DNA from: Sandaracinobacteroides sp039808025
GTDB lineage: Bacteria > Pseudomonadota > Alphaproteobacteria > Sphingomonadales > Sphingomonadaceae
Direction: 5' to 3'
DNA length: 64,000 nucleotides
NCBI GenBank assembly: GCA_039808025.1
Contig: JBDHSK010000001.1
Location: 310,001-374,000, forward strand
Below the pieces are notes generated by a model, which worked only from the letters and a program-made list of their open reading frames with translations, did no database searches and was not told the DNA's origin. Of the stretch, positions 7,778-17,888 are shown piece after piece (within the stretch, counting starts at the first letter, position 1; each line of letters starts with the position of its first letter). The position numbers and the translations under genes are program-made.

Positions 7778-10700
7778 ATGAAAAATCTCGCACTTGCTCT
7801 GCTGGTCTCTGCTGCCAGCGTCTGTGTGGCGGCTGAAGCACCCAAATGGGACGTCAACAACCCGCCCGGAGCCACCATCCGCCAGATCCCCATCGATGTC
7901 CGCGAGGGCAGCTGGATGGATGTCGATGTCAGCCCCGATGGCCGCACACTTGCCTTCACCCTGCTGGGCGACATCTACACCATGCCGATCAGCGGCGGCA
8001 CGCCCACCCGTATCGCCGAAGGCCTCGCCTACGAATCCAACCCGCGCTTTTCTCCCGATGGCACCCGCATCGCCTTCACGTCCGATCGCGGCGGCGCCGA
8101 CAATATCTGGGTGATGAACGTCGATGGCTCGAGCAAGCAACAGGTCACCAACGAGGATTTCCGCACGCTCAATCAACCCTCGTGGAGCCCCGACGGCCAG
8201 TATCTGGTGGCGCGCAAGCATTTCACCACCGGCCGCTCGCTCGGTACCGGCGAAATCTGGCTGTATCACATCTCGGGCGGCAGCGGCGTGCCGCTGGTCA
8301 AACGCGCCAGCGAGTTGTTGCAGAAGGAGCTGGGCGACCCCTTCTTCGCCCCTGATGGCAAACGGGTCTATTACACCCGCAACGTGTCATCAGGGCCGAT
8401 CTTCGAATATGCGCAGGATTCCCTCACCAACCTGTTCAACATCGAGGCAATCGACATTGCCACCGGCAAGGTGGATACCATCGTGTCGGGGGCGGGTGGC
8501 GCCGTTCGCCCCACCCCCTCGCCCGATGGCCGGAAAATCGCCTTCATTCGCCGTGAACGCAGCGGCTCGAAACTCTACATCAAAGACCTTGCATCGGGTG
8601 CCGAACACAAGATCTACGACGCCCTCGATCGTGACCAGCAGGAAGGTTGGGCGGTACAGGGCACCTACCCCAACATCGCCTTCACGCCCGACAGCCGCAG
8701 CATCGTCTTCTGGGCGGGCGGCAAGCTGAACCGGGTGCCGGCTGAGGGCGGCAGTGCCAGCGATATCCCCTTCCACGTCGCTGATACCCGTGGCGCCATC
8801 CAGCCCTTCCACCCGGCGATCGAGGTGGCGCCCGGCCAATTCACCGCCCGCATGACCCGCTTTGCCCAGGTCTCCCCCGATGGCCGTTCGGTAGTGTTCG
8901 AAAGCCTCGGGCGGCTGTGGGTGCAGCCAATGGCAGGCGGCACCGCCCGCCGCCTCACTGCCGACACCGACAACGCCCGCGAACTGCACCCATCCTGGTC
9001 ACGCGACGGGCGCTCCATCGTGTTCGTCCGCTGGACGGATACCGACCTCGGCTCGGTCAGGGTGGTTCCGGCATCCGGCGGCAAGGCCCGGGTGGTCACC
9101 GCCAACCCCGGCCACTACACCAACCCGGTCTTCTCGCCCGATGGCCAGACCATCGCCTTCGAAAACGGCGCAGGAGGCAACCTCGTCTCGGAACGCTGGA
9201 GCGTCGAAAACGGAGTCTACAAGGTTGCTGCCGCCGGTGGCACACCTACTCTGGTGCTGGCCGGCGTTTCACGCCCGCAATTCGCAGCCGCCAGCGATCG
9301 GCTGTTCCTCACAGCGTCGGCCGGCGGCAAATCGCAGCTGATCTCGACCGATCTTTCGGGTGGCGCCCGGCGCGTCCACGCCTCGGGCGATCTCGCCAGC
9401 AACTGGAGCGTGGCCCCCGACGGCCGCACCCTCAGCTTCCGCCAGAATGGCGAGGCTTTCGCCATGCCGCTGCCGCCGGGGCCGCAGGATGTCGGGGCCG
9501 ATGCCACGTCCTCGGCACTTCCCGTCGTGCGGGTATCGAATGGCGGCGCCGAATGGCCGCACTGGTCAGGCAATGGCGCCACCCTCCACTGGTCGGTGGG
9601 GCCAACCGTCTATGCCGCTGCCGTCAGCGCCCTGTTCCCCCGCGCCCCCGGACGATCAACCTTCGTGCCACCGGCCACCGGGGTGTCGATCGCCCGCCTG
9701 ATCACCGCCGACAAACCCAAAGGTCGTCTGGCGCTGGTGAATGCCCGGGTCGTCACCATGGCCGCTGCCGATGGCGGGGTCGTCGAAAACGCCACCATCC
9801 TCATCGATGGCGACCGCATCAGCGCCATCGGCGCCGATGTCGCCGTGCCTGCCGGCACCCGCACCATCGATCTTGCCGGCAAAACCGTTATCCCCGGCCT
9901 CATCGATGCCCATGCCCATGGCCCGCAAGGCGACGATGACCTGATCCCGCTGCAGAACTGGTCAACCATCGCCAACCTGGCGCTTGGAACCACCACCATC
10001 CACGACCCGTCGAACCGCGGCACCACCGCCTACGCCGCCAGCGAGTATCAGCGCGCCGGGCTGCTGCTGGCACCGCGTATCTTCACCGCCGGCGACCCGA
10101 TCTATGGGGCGCGCGCCGCTGGAATCTATGCCAGGATCGACAGCCTCGACGACGCGCTGGCACAGGTGCGCCGCCACAAGGCCGAAGGCGGCCATTCAGT
10201 CAAGAACTACAACCAGCCACGTCGCGCCGCCCGGCAGATGATCGTCGCCGCCGGGCGCCAGGAAGGTGTGCAGGTGGTGGTCGAGGGCGGCTCGCTCTAC
10301 GGGCTCGACATCGCCCACATCATCGACGGCAACGCCACGCTCGAACACAATATCCCGCTCGATGTGTTTTACGACGACATGCTGCAGTTCATCCCCAAAA
10401 CCGGAGTCAACTATACGCCAACCCTCATCGTCACCTTCGGTGGCATGACCGGGGAAATCTACTGGCGGCAGGCCACCAACCTGTTCGAGCAGCCCTTGCT
10501 GGTCGCCCACACGCCGCCTTCCATTCTGGCCGCCAACCTGCGGCGGCCAATGGCGCCCGACGACCTGTTCGCCGATGCCGCCAATGCCCGCGAAGCCAAA
10601 CGTCTGGCCGAGCGCGGGGTGCTGGTGTCGATCGGCGCCCACGGCCAGCAGGCCGGCATCGGCTCGCACTGGGAGCTGTGGTCGTTCGTGCGCGGCGGCA

Positions 10701-10963
10701 TGACTCCGGTGCAGGCGCTGGCCGCCGGCACCATCAATGCCGCCCGCTCGCTGGGAATGGACAAGGATATCGGCAGCCTCGAAGCCGGCAAGCTCGCTGA
10801 CCTGGTGGTGCTCGACGCCGACCCGCTCGCCAACATCCGCAACTCCGAAAAAGTGTCGCAGGTGATGCTGGGCGGGCGGCTTTATGATGCCGCCACCATG
10901 AATGAAGTCGCACCAGTTTCCAGCAGGCTTGCCCCGCACTGGTGGGTGGCCGATCGCCAGTAG
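7778..10963 (+). CDS. Exported beta-propeller/amidohydrolase fusion protein
   Basis: A 1,061-residue protein. It has a cleavable signal peptide (MKNLALALLVSAASVCVAAE), then an N-terminal half of TolB-like WD40 repeats with recurring FSPDGTRIAFTSDR-type blades. From about residue 650 it has an amidohydrolase domain: LVNARVVTM, then IDAHAHG with metal-ligand His712 and His714, EHNIPLDV, and the terminal SLEAGKLADLVVLD typical of the superfamily. Such fusions are periplasmic and are annotated as amidohydrolases of unknown substrate, possibly peptidase-like. A Shine-Dalgarno (GGAAAGG) precedes the chosen ATG. Substrate unknown. Confidence 0.9.
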   Translation: MKNLALALLVSAASVCVAAEAPKWDVNNPPGATIRQIPIDVREGSWMDVDVSPDGRTLAFTLLGDIYTMPISGGTPTRIAEGLAYESNPRFSPDGTRIAFTSDRGGADNIWVMNVDGSSKQQVTNEDFRTLNQPSWSPDGQYLVARKHFTTGRSLGTGEIWLYHISGGSGVPLVKRASELLQKELGDPFFAPDGKRVYYTRNVSSGPIFEYAQDSLTNLFNIEAIDIATGKVDTIVSGAGGAVRPTPSPDGRKIAFIRRERSGSKLYIKDLASGAEHKIYDALDRDQQEGWAVQGTYPNIAFTPDSRSIVFWAGGKLNRVPAEGGSASDIPFHVADTRGAIQPFHPAIEVAPGQFTARMTRFAQVSPDGRSVVFESLGRLWVQPMAGGTARRLTADTDNARELHPSWSRDGRSIVFVRWTDTDLGSVRVVPASGGKARVVTANPGHYTNPVFSPDGQTIAFENGAGGNLVSERWSVENGVYKVAAAGGTPTLVLAGVSRPQFAAASDRLFLTASAGGKSQLISTDLSGGARRVHASGDLASNWSVAPDGRTLSFRQNGEAFAMPLPPGPQDVGADATSSALPVVRVSNGGAEWPHWSGNGATLHWSVGPTVYAAAVSALFPRAPGRSTFVPPATGVSIARLITADKPKGRLALVNARVVTMAAADGGVVENATILIDGDRISAIGADVAVPAGTRTIDLAGKTVIPGLIDAHAHGPQGDDDLIPLQNWSTIANLALGTTTIHDPSNRGTTAYAASEYQRAGLLLAPRIFTAGDPIYGARAAGIYARIDSLDDALAQVRRHKAEGGHSVKNYNQPRRAARQMIVAAGRQEGVQVVVEGGSLYGLDIAHIIDGNATLEHNIPLDVFYDDMLQFIPKTGVNYTPTLIVTFGGMTGEIYWRQATNLFEQPLLVAHTPPSILAANLRRPMAPDDLFADAANAREAKRLAERGVLVSIGAHGQQAGIGSHWELWSFVRGGMTPVQALAAGTINAARSLGMDKDIGSLEAGKLADLVVLDADPLANIRNSEKVSQVMLGGRLYDAATMNEVAPVSSRLAPHWWVADRQ

Positions 10964-10985
10964 GCCCGTTACCGTGGTCCACCAC

Positions 10986-11342
10986 ATGACCCGGGCGCTG
11001 TGGATGGCCCTTGGAGCTGTTCTGGTGCTGCTGGGCATCATCGGTGCGTTTCTGCCGCTGATGCCCACCACCATCTTTCTCATACTGGCGGCCGGCGCCT
11101 TCGCTCGCGGCTCACCCCGCCTCGAGGCCTGGATTCTCAACCACCAGACATTCGGCCCCTCGGTGCGCAACTGGCGGGAGCGTGGCGCAATTCCGCGTCG
11201 TGGCAAATTGTTCGCTACCGTCGGCATTGTGTTCGGATATGGTTTCTTTCATGTCACGACGTCGCCAACCCTCGCCCTGGCCACTGCCGTTGCCGTCATT
11301 CTTCTGGCCATTCTCGGCTGGATATGGTCCCGTCCCACCTGA
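10986..11342 (+). CDS. DUF454 (YbaN-like) small membrane protein
   Basis: A 118-residue inner-membrane protein. The N-terminal hydrophobic segment ALWMALGAVLVLLGIIGAF leads into LPLMPTTIFLILAAGAFARG, then SPRLEAWILNHQTFGPSVRNWRERGAIPRRGK, the signature of the DUF454 family, followed by two more hydrophobic stretches. The reading frame is open from 10902, inside the previous gene, but homology-like sequence starts at this ATG. Function of the family is not established. It lies 22 bases after the amidohydrolase gene and may be cotranscribed. Confidence 0.85.
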   Translation: MTRALWMALGAVLVLLGIIGAFLPLMPTTIFLILAAGAFARGSPRLEAWILNHQTFGPSVRNWRERGAIPRRGKLFATVGIVFGYGFFHVTTSPTLALATAVAVILLAILGWIWSRPT

Positions 11343-11361
11343 CTGTCTGAAGGGAACTCCC

Positions 11362-12753
11362 ATGCGCACCAGATCGCTCACCTGCATCGCCCTCGCAGCC
11401 GCCACGCTCGCCGGTGCTGCCTTCGCCGGGCCCAACCCCCAGGCCGAAGCGCAGGCGCTCGACCTCGCCAAACAGATGATCGCGATGCGTTCGGTGGCCG
11501 GGCCGGGCAACCAGACGCCTGAAGTGGCCAAGCTGCTGAAGGACACATTGGTGAAAGGTGGATTCAACGCCGCCGACATCGAGATCGTGCCCTTCGAAGA
11601 CACCGCCTACCTGATCGCCCGCTGGCCCGGCAGTAACCCGAAACTGAAACCGCTGGTGATCTCGGGCCATATCGACGTGGTGGAGGCGAAGCCCGCCGAC
11701 TGGGAACGCGACCCCTTCACACCGGTCGAGGAAAACGGTTATCTATTCGGGCGGGGCGCCGCCGACATGAAAAGCGATGCCGCCCTTGCCGTCGCCACCC
11801 TTATCGAAATGAAACGCCAGGGCTACAAGCCGCGCCGCACCATCATCATCCAGTTCTCCGGTGACGAGGAAACGCGCATGAAAACCAGCGCGCTGATTGC
11901 CGAGCGTCTGAAAGACGCCGAACTGGTGCTGAACATCGATGGCGGCGGCGGCTCCCTGTCGGCCGACGGCAAACCGCAGTTCCTCACCTGGCAGGGGTCG
12001 GAAAAAACCTATGCCGATTTCGAGCTTACCGTCACCAACCCCGGCGGCCACTCGTCGGCGCCGTCGCCCACCAACGCCATCGTCCAGCTTTCGCAGGCAC
12101 TGGTCCGCATCGGCGCCTATCACTTCAAGCCGGAACTGAACCCCATCACCCACGACAGTTTCGTGAAATCAGCCGCCTTTGAAGGCGACCCCACGACGGC
12201 AGCCGCCATGCGCGCCTTCGCCGCCAACCCCGCAGATTCCGGGGCCATCGCCACCTTGCGCGCCAATCCGGGGCTGGTGGGGCAGATCGGCACCACCTGC
12301 GTGCCCACCATGGTGAATGGAGGCCACGCCCTCAATGCCCTGCCGCAACGGGCAACCGCCAACATCAATTGCCGCATCTTCCCCGGCCATACGCCAGCTG
12401 CCATCATGGCCGAACTGCGAACGGTTATCGCCGATCCGGCCATCAAGGTCAGCGACGTCACCGAAGGCAGTGTCGCCAACGACGCTTCCCCCATGCGGCC
12501 AGATCTGGTGGCGGCGGTCGAAAAAGCCACCCGCAAGGCCTGGGGCAAAATCCCGGTGTTCGCCTCGCAATCATCGGGCGCCAGCGACAGCATGTGGTAC
12601 CGCTACCAGCATGTCCCCAGCTACGGCGTCAGCCCGCTGATGTCGAAAGAGAACGACAGTTTCGCCCACGGCCTCAACGAGCGGGTGCAACTGATGAACT
12701 TTGCCCCCGCCATCGTCTATTACCGTTCGCTCTTCGAAGACCTGTCGCGCTGA
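11362..12753 (+). CDS. Secreted M20 family metallopeptidase
   Basis: Zinc-dependent exopeptidase or deacylase of the M20/M25/M40 clan, 463 residues, with a signal peptide (MRTRSLTCIALAAATLAGAAFA) that points to the periplasm. Metal and catalytic motifs are present: SGHIDVVEA with His103 and Asp105, GRGAADMKSD with bridging Asp135, and SGDEE with Glu169/Glu170. A later His occurs in DSFAHGLNE. The inserted dimerisation domain begins near TNPGGHSSAPSP. A Shine-Dalgarno-like AAGGGA precedes this ATG; the frame is open further upstream only by chance. Substrate unknown; N-acyl amino acids or dipeptides are usual. Confidence 0.92.
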   Translation: MRTRSLTCIALAAATLAGAAFAGPNPQAEAQALDLAKQMIAMRSVAGPGNQTPEVAKLLKDTLVKGGFNAADIEIVPFEDTAYLIARWPGSNPKLKPLVISGHIDVVEAKPADWERDPFTPVEENGYLFGRGAADMKSDAALAVATLIEMKRQGYKPRRTIIIQFSGDEETRMKTSALIAERLKDAELVLNIDGGGGSLSADGKPQFLTWQGSEKTYADFELTVTNPGGHSSAPSPTNAIVQLSQALVRIGAYHFKPELNPITHDSFVKSAAFEGDPTTAAAMRAFAANPADSGAIATLRANPGLVGQIGTTCVPTMVNGGHALNALPQRATANINCRIFPGHTPAAIMAELRTVIADPAIKVSDVTEGSVANDASPMRPDLVAAVEKATRKAWGKIPVFASQSSGASDSMWYRYQHVPSYGVSPLMSKENDSFAHGLNERVQLMNFAPAIVYYRSLFEDLSR

Positions 12754-12778
12754 CCGGAAGCTGGCGGCGCTGTCGATC

Positions 12779-13231
12779 TCAGGCCAGCGCCGCTTTCACC
12801 ATTGCCGAGGCTCGGCTCATGTCGATCTTTCCGGCCAGCCGCTCTTTCACCAGCGCCATCACCCGGCCCATGTCCCTCACACTGGTGGCGCCGGCTTCAG
12901 CCACCAGCGCGGCGACGGCCGCCTGCGCTTCTGCCTCGTCCATCTGCTTGGGAAGGAAGCTCTCGATCACCCGCAATTCGCCAGATTCGCGCGCGGCAAG
13001 CTCGGTGCGGCCGCCGGCCTCGAACATCTCGATCGATTCGCGGCGCTGTTTGGCCATTTTTGCCAGCACTTCGGCCACCAGCACATCGTCGTCGGCAGGG
13101 GCACCGCCCGTACGCACCTCGATGTCGCGATTCTTGATGGCGGCCTGAATCAGCCGCAGCGCCGCCACGGTTTCCGAATCTTTCGCCTTCATGGCGCCAA
13201 CCAGCGATGATGTAATGTCGTCCCGGATCAT
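12779..13231 (-). CDS. GatB/YqeY domain-containing protein
   Basis: A 150-residue soluble all-helical protein of the YqeY family, which resembles the tail domain of the amidotransferase subunit GatB. Typical text is MIRDDITSSLVGAMKAKDSETVAALRLIQAAIKNRDIE at the start, with the family's FLPKQMDEAEAQAAVAALVAE in the second half. YqeY proteins often sit near carA, dnaG or rpsU; here it is divergent from carA with a 105-base gap. The family is thought to relate to tRNA-dependent amidation, but no activity is shown for the stand-alone form. Confidence 0.92.
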   Translation of the reverse strand: MIRDDITSSLVGAMKAKDSETVAALRLIQAAIKNRDIEVRTGGAPADDDVLVAEVLAKMAKQRRESIEMFEAGGRTELAARESGELRVIESFLPKQMDEAEAQAAVAALVAEAGATSVRDMGRVMALVKERLAGKIDMSRASAMVKAALA

Positions 13232-13336
13232 TTGTCTGTTCTCCTGTATCTTCCGCCATAGCCGGCATTGACGCGCTCGCGAAGCCGTCCTAACGCCCTC
13301 CTCCTAGCCCTAAACTGCAAGAACAAGGAACTGCCG

Positions 13337-14500
13337 ATGGCCGAAATGCCCCGCCAGCGCCGGCACACGCGCGCGACCGGAATTGTTGTGCTGGCCGATG
13401 GCACTGTCTTTCACGGTATCGGACAGGGGGCAACCGGTGAGGCCGTCGGCGAGCTGTGCTACAACACCGCCATGACCGGTTATCAGGAAGTGATGACCGA
13501 CCCCAGCTATGCCGACCAGATCGTCTGCTTTACCTTCCCGCACATCGGCAATACCGGAACCACCGCCGAAGACATGGAATCGACGGCCGCCCACGCCCTT
13601 GGCTGCATCATGGCCGAACCGGTCACCGCGCCATCCAACTTCCGCAGTACCCGCGATTTCAATGCCTGGCTTGCCGATCACGGCCGCATTGCCGTCACCG
13701 GTATCGATACGCGGGCTCTCACCCGCCATGTGCGGCGCTTCGGCGCCCCCAACGCCGTCATCGCCCACAATCCACAAGGCAATTTCGATGTCGAGGCGCT
13801 GGTCGCACGCGCCAAGGCATGGCGCGGTCTGGAAGGAGTAGACCTGGCGCCCACCGTCACCACCACGGCCTCTACGGAATGGACGGGCGGCACCTGGGCG
13901 CTGGGCCGGGGTCATGCCGAAATTTCAGCCGCTCCCGACGCCCCGCATGTGGTCGCTGTCGATTATGGCATCAAGACCGCCATTCTGCGTCAGCTGGTGG
14001 CAGCTGGCGCCCGGGTGACTCTGGTACCCGCCCAAACCTCGTTCGCCGACATCATGGCGCTGAAACCCGATGGGCTGTTCCTGTCGAACGGGCCGGGCGA
14101 CCCGGCCGCCACTGCGGAATATGCGGTGCCGATGATCCGCCAATGGCTGGAAACCGGCAAACCGCTGTTCGGCATCTGCCTTGGCCACCAGATGCTGGCG
14201 ATCGCCATCGGCGGCAAGACCATCAAGATGACACAGGGTCACCATGGCGCCAACCACCCGGTGAAACGGCTGGATAGCGGCCGGGTCGAAATCACCAGCA
14301 TGAACCACGGCTTCACTGTAGATATCGATTCCCTGCCCGCCAACGCGCGGATGACCCACGTCAGCCTGTTCGACGGCACCTTGTGCGGCCTCGAACTGGT
14401 CGACCGCCCGGCCTTTTCGGTGCAGCACCATCCCGAAGCCTCCCCCGGCCCGCAAGACAGCCAGTATCTCTTCCAGCGCTTCGTCGAGGACATGCAGTAA
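13337..14500 (+). CDS. carA: Carbamoyl-phosphate synthase small (glutaminase) subunit
   Basis: Hydrolyses glutamine and passes ammonia to CarB for carbamoyl phosphate, feeding arginine and pyrimidine synthesis. 387 residues. The N-terminal CarA domain contains GELCYNTAMTGYQEVMTDPSY. The class I glutamine amidotransferase domain has nucleophile Cys281 in GICLGHQ and the His365/Glu367 pair in HHPEASPGP. The ATG is preceded by an AAGGA Shine-Dalgarno; the frame is open to 13268 but upstream residues are not CarA-like. Its TAA overlaps the ATG of carB by one base. Confidence 0.97.
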   Translation: MAEMPRQRRHTRATGIVVLADGTVFHGIGQGATGEAVGELCYNTAMTGYQEVMTDPSYADQIVCFTFPHIGNTGTTAEDMESTAAHALGCIMAEPVTAPSNFRSTRDFNAWLADHGRIAVTGIDTRALTRHVRRFGAPNAVIAHNPQGNFDVEALVARAKAWRGLEGVDLAPTVTTTASTEWTGGTWALGRGHAEISAAPDAPHVVAVDYGIKTAILRQLVAAGARVTLVPAQTSFADIMALKPDGLFLSNGPGDPAATAEYAVPMIRQWLETGKPLFGICLGHQMLAIAIGGKTIKMTQGHHGANHPVKRLDSGRVEITSMNHGFTVDIDSLPANARMTHVSLFDGTLCGLELVDRPAFSVQHHPEASPGPQDSQYLFQRFVEDMQ

Positions 14501-17500
14501 TGCCCAAACGCACCGACATCCAAACCATCCTCATCATCGGCGCTGGTCCCATCATCATCGGCCAGGCGTGCGAGTTCGATTATTCCGGCACCCAGGCCGT
14601 CAAGGCCCTGAAAGCCGAGGGTTACCGCATCGTCCTAGTCAATTCGAACCCGGCAACGATCATGACCGATCCGGATCTGGCCGATGCCACCTACATCGAG
14701 CCGATCACGCCTGAGATCGTCGCCACCATCATCGACAAGGAACGCCCCGACGCCATTCTGCCGACCATGGGCGGCCAGACAGCTCTCAACACGGCATTGG
14801 CGCTCGCCAAGAACGGCACGCTGGAGAAATATGGCGTCGAACTGATCGGCGCCGATGAAAAAGCCATCGAAAAAGCCGAAGACCGGCTGAAGTTCCGCGA
14901 CGCCATGGATGCGATCGGCCTTGAATCGCCGCGCTCCGCCATTGCCTACACTCTTGAGGAAGCGCTCGCGGCTCTGGAGAATGTCGGGCTCCCCGCCATC
15001 ATCCGCCCGTCGTTCACGCTGGGCGGCACCGGCGGCGGCATTGCCTACAACCGCGAGGAATTCACCCGCATCGTGCTCGGCGGGCTCGATGCCTCGCCCA
15101 CCAGCGAAGTGCTGATCGAGGAATCGGTGCTGGGCTGGAAGGAATACGAAATGGAGGTGATCCGCGACAAGGCGGACAATGCCATCATCATCTGCTCGAT
15201 CGAGAACATCGACCCGATGGGCACCCACACCGGCGATTCGATCACCGTCGCCCCGGCACTGACCCTCACCGACAAGGAATATCAGATCATGCGCAACGCC
15301 AGCCTGGCGATCCTGCGCGAGATCGGGGTCGAAACCGGCGGCTCCAACGTCCAGTTCGCCGTCAACCCCGAAAATGGCCGCCTCGTCGTCATCGAGATGA
15401 ACCCCCGGGTCAGCCGCTCGTCGGCGCTGGCCTCGAAAGCCACCGGCTTTCCCATCGCCAAGGTGGCCGCGCTGCTGGCCGTCGGCTACACCCTCGACGA
15501 AATCCGCAACGACATCACCGGGGCAACGCCCGCCAGCTTCGAGCCGACCATCGATTATGTGGTCACCAAGGTGCCGCGCTTTGCCTTCGAGAAGTTCCGT
15601 GGCGCCGATTCCACCCTTGGCACCTCGATGAAATCGGTGGGCGAGGTCATGGCCATCGGCCGCAACTTCGCGGAATCGCTGCAAAAGGCGCTGCGCGGCC
15701 TCGAAACCGGGCTGTCCGGGCTCGATGAACCCGAATCGCTGGTCAATGCCGGCAAGGGCGAAGTGCTGGCGCGGCTTGCCCAACGCACGCCCGACCGGCT
15801 GCTGGTCGCCGCCCACGCCCTCAGAATCGGCATCCCCGAATCGGAAGTGGTGCGTGTCTCGCGCTACGACCCCTGGTTCGTGGCGCAACTCGCCGAAATC
15901 ATCGCCGCCGAAGCAGCTGTGCGCGAGCATGGCCTCCCCGACGACCTGTGGCCTCTGAAAGCCATGGGCTTTGCCGACGCCCGGCTCGCCACCCTTGCCG
16001 GAACCACCGAGGCCAAGGTGCGCGCCCGCCGCCACGCCAGCGGCGTACGCCCGGTCTTCAAGCGCATCGACACCTGCGCTGCCGAGTTCGAGGCGCTCAC
16101 CCCCTACATGTACTCAACCTATGGCGGCAGCGAGTGCGAGGCCGAGCCTTCAGATCGCCGGAAGATCGTGATACTGGGCGGCGGCCCCAACCGCATCGGC
16201 CAGGGGATCGAGTTCGATTACTGCTGCTGCCACGCCGCCTTTGCGCTGGAAGAAGCCGGGTTCGAGACCATCATGGTCAATTGCAACCCGGAAACCGTGT
16301 CGACCGACTATGACACCTCCGACCGCCTCTATTTCGAGCCGCTGACCGCCGAGGACGTGCTCGAACTGCTGCATGTCGAACAGAGCCGGGGAACGCTCCT
16401 GGGTGTGATCGTCCAGTTCGGCGGCCAGACACCGCTGAAGCTGGCGCGGGCGCTGGAAGCGGCCGGAATCCCCATTCTGGGAACCAGCCCCGACGCCATC
16501 GACCTCGCCGAAGATCGTGAACGCTTTGCCGCCCTCGTCGAAGAACTGGGGCTGAAGCAGCCGGCCGGCGGCATCGCCCGCTCAGCCGCTGAAGCTGCCG
16601 AAGTCGCTGAACGCATCGGCTATCCCGTGCTCATGCGCCCCTCCTATGTGCTGGGGGGCCGCGCCATGGAGATCGTCGAGAACCGCCACGCGCTGGAAAC
16701 CTATATCCAGACGGCAGTGAAGGTGTCGGGTGACAGCCCGGTGCTGATCGACCGCTACCTGCGCGACGCCGTCGAAGTCGATGTCGATGCCCTGAGCGAC
16801 GGTGAAACCGTGCATGTGGCGGGCATCATGCAGCACATCGAGGAAGCCGGCGTCCACTCGGGCGATTCGGCCTGCGCCCTGCCGCCGCAAAGCCTTTCGG
16901 CGTCGGTGCTGGCCGAGATTCGCCGGCAGGCCGATCTGCTGGCGCGCGCGCTTCATGTGCGTGGCCTCATGAACATCCAGTTCGCAGTTAAAGACGAACA
17001 GCTCTACCTGATCGAGGTGAACCCACGCGCCAGCCGCACCGTGCCGTTCGTCGCCAAGGTGCAGGGTCGCCCCTATGCCAAGATCGCCGCCCGGGTGATG
17101 GCCGGAGACCGGCTGTCGGCGTTCGATCTCACGCCGCTGGGGCAGGGCCATGTGGCCGTCAAGGAAGCCGTATTTCCCTTCGCCCGCTTCCCCGGCTCCG
17201 ATCCTGTTCTCAGCCCCGAGATGAAATCGACCGGCGAAGTGATGGGAATCGACAGCGATTTCGCCATGGCCTTCGCCAAAAGCCAGATGGCCTCAGGCAC
17301 CCAACTGCCGCTTTCGGGAACCGTTTTCATCTCGGTGAAAGACAGCGACAAGCCGCACATTCTGGAAGCGGCGCGCGACCTGCAGGGTCTGGGTTTCAAG
17401 CTGATCGCCACCCGCGGCACGGCCGACTGGCTGCGCGATCATGGCCTCGGCGTGGAAACGGTGAACAAGGTGCTGGAAGGTCAGCCGCACATCGTCGACG

Positions 17501-17718
17501 CCATCTTCGATGGCTCGGTCGATCTGGTGTTCAACACCACGGAAGGCACCCAGTCGCTGAAGGATTCCGAGACCATCCGCTCTGCCGCCTGGGCACGCAA
17601 GGTGTCGATCTTCACCACGGCCGCCGGCGCCATTGCCTCGGTGCAGGCGATTGCCGCCCTGCGCCAGCGGCCGGTCGGAGTCATGCCGTTGCAGGCCCAT
17701 CACGTCGCTGCCTCCTGA
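14500..17718 (+). CDS. carB: Carbamoyl-phosphate synthase large subunit
   Basis: ATP-grasp enzyme that makes carbamoyl phosphate from bicarbonate, ammonia and two ATP. It is 1,072 residues, the family's usual length. It starts MPKRTDIQTILIIGAGPIIIGQACEFDYSG. There are two homologous halves, the second announced by KIVILGGGPNRIGQGIEFDYCC near residue 555, and a C-terminal allosteric MGS-like domain (GLGFKLIATRGTADWLRDHG). It begins in a TAATG overlap with the carA stop. A GNRA-loop hairpin lies just after the stop. Confidence 0.98.
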   Translation: MPKRTDIQTILIIGAGPIIIGQACEFDYSGTQAVKALKAEGYRIVLVNSNPATIMTDPDLADATYIEPITPEIVATIIDKERPDAILPTMGGQTALNTALALAKNGTLEKYGVELIGADEKAIEKAEDRLKFRDAMDAIGLESPRSAIAYTLEEALAALENVGLPAIIRPSFTLGGTGGGIAYNREEFTRIVLGGLDASPTSEVLIEESVLGWKEYEMEVIRDKADNAIIICSIENIDPMGTHTGDSITVAPALTLTDKEYQIMRNASLAILREIGVETGGSNVQFAVNPENGRLVVIEMNPRVSRSSALASKATGFPIAKVAALLAVGYTLDEIRNDITGATPASFEPTIDYVVTKVPRFAFEKFRGADSTLGTSMKSVGEVMAIGRNFAESLQKALRGLETGLSGLDEPESLVNAGKGEVLARLAQRTPDRLLVAAHALRIGIPESEVVRVSRYDPWFVAQLAEIIAAEAAVREHGLPDDLWPLKAMGFADARLATLAGTTEAKVRARRHASGVRPVFKRIDTCAAEFEALTPYMYSTYGGSECEAEPSDRRKIVILGGGPNRIGQGIEFDYCCCHAAFALEEAGFETIMVNCNPETVSTDYDTSDRLYFEPLTAEDVLELLHVEQSRGTLLGVIVQFGGQTPLKLARALEAAGIPILGTSPDAIDLAEDRERFAALVEELGLKQPAGGIARSAAEAAEVAERIGYPVLMRPSYVLGGRAMEIVENRHALETYIQTAVKVSGDSPVLIDRYLRDAVEVDVDALSDGETVHVAGIMQHIEEAGVHSGDSACALPPQSLSASVLAEIRRQADLLARALHVRGLMNIQFAVKDEQLYLIEVNPRASRTVPFVAKVQGRPYAKIAARVMAGDRLSAFDLTPLGQGHVAVKEAVFPFARFPGSDPVLSPEMKSTGEVMGIDSDFAMAFAKSQMASGTQLPLSGTVFISVKDSDKPHILEAARDLQGLGFKLIATRGTADWLRDHGLGVETVNKVLEGQPHIVDAIFDGSVDLVFNTTEGTQSLKDSETIRSAAWARKVSIFTTAAGAIASVQAIAALRQRPVGVMPLQAHHVAAS

Positions 17719-17720
17719 GC

Positions 17721-17736
17721 CCCCTTGCGAAAGGGG
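17721..17736 (+). terminator. Terminator-like hairpin after carB
   Basis: Perfect 6-bp stem CCCCTT/AAGGGG closed by a GCGA tetraloop (GNRA type), three bases after the carB stop. There is no T-run after it, so intrinsic termination would be weak. It may instead act in 3'-end protection or Rho-assisted termination. Confidence 0.4.
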
Positions 17737-17888
17737 CGGGCGCTCCCTACACTTGCCACTTCATCCAGAGTGAATTCACCTATCCGACATTTTTTGCTGG
17801 CCACCGGCGGGCGCCGCCGAACCCCAAGACAGCGGCTGAAACCAACCGCCGGACAGTGAAAGTATCGGATACCAAAGCAGAGTAGACG

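Noticed and set aside
14635..16035. Long minus-strand open frame (466 codons) over carB
   Set aside because: Pure antisense shadow of carB; composition dominated by Gly, Asp, His and Arg, no recognisable domain.
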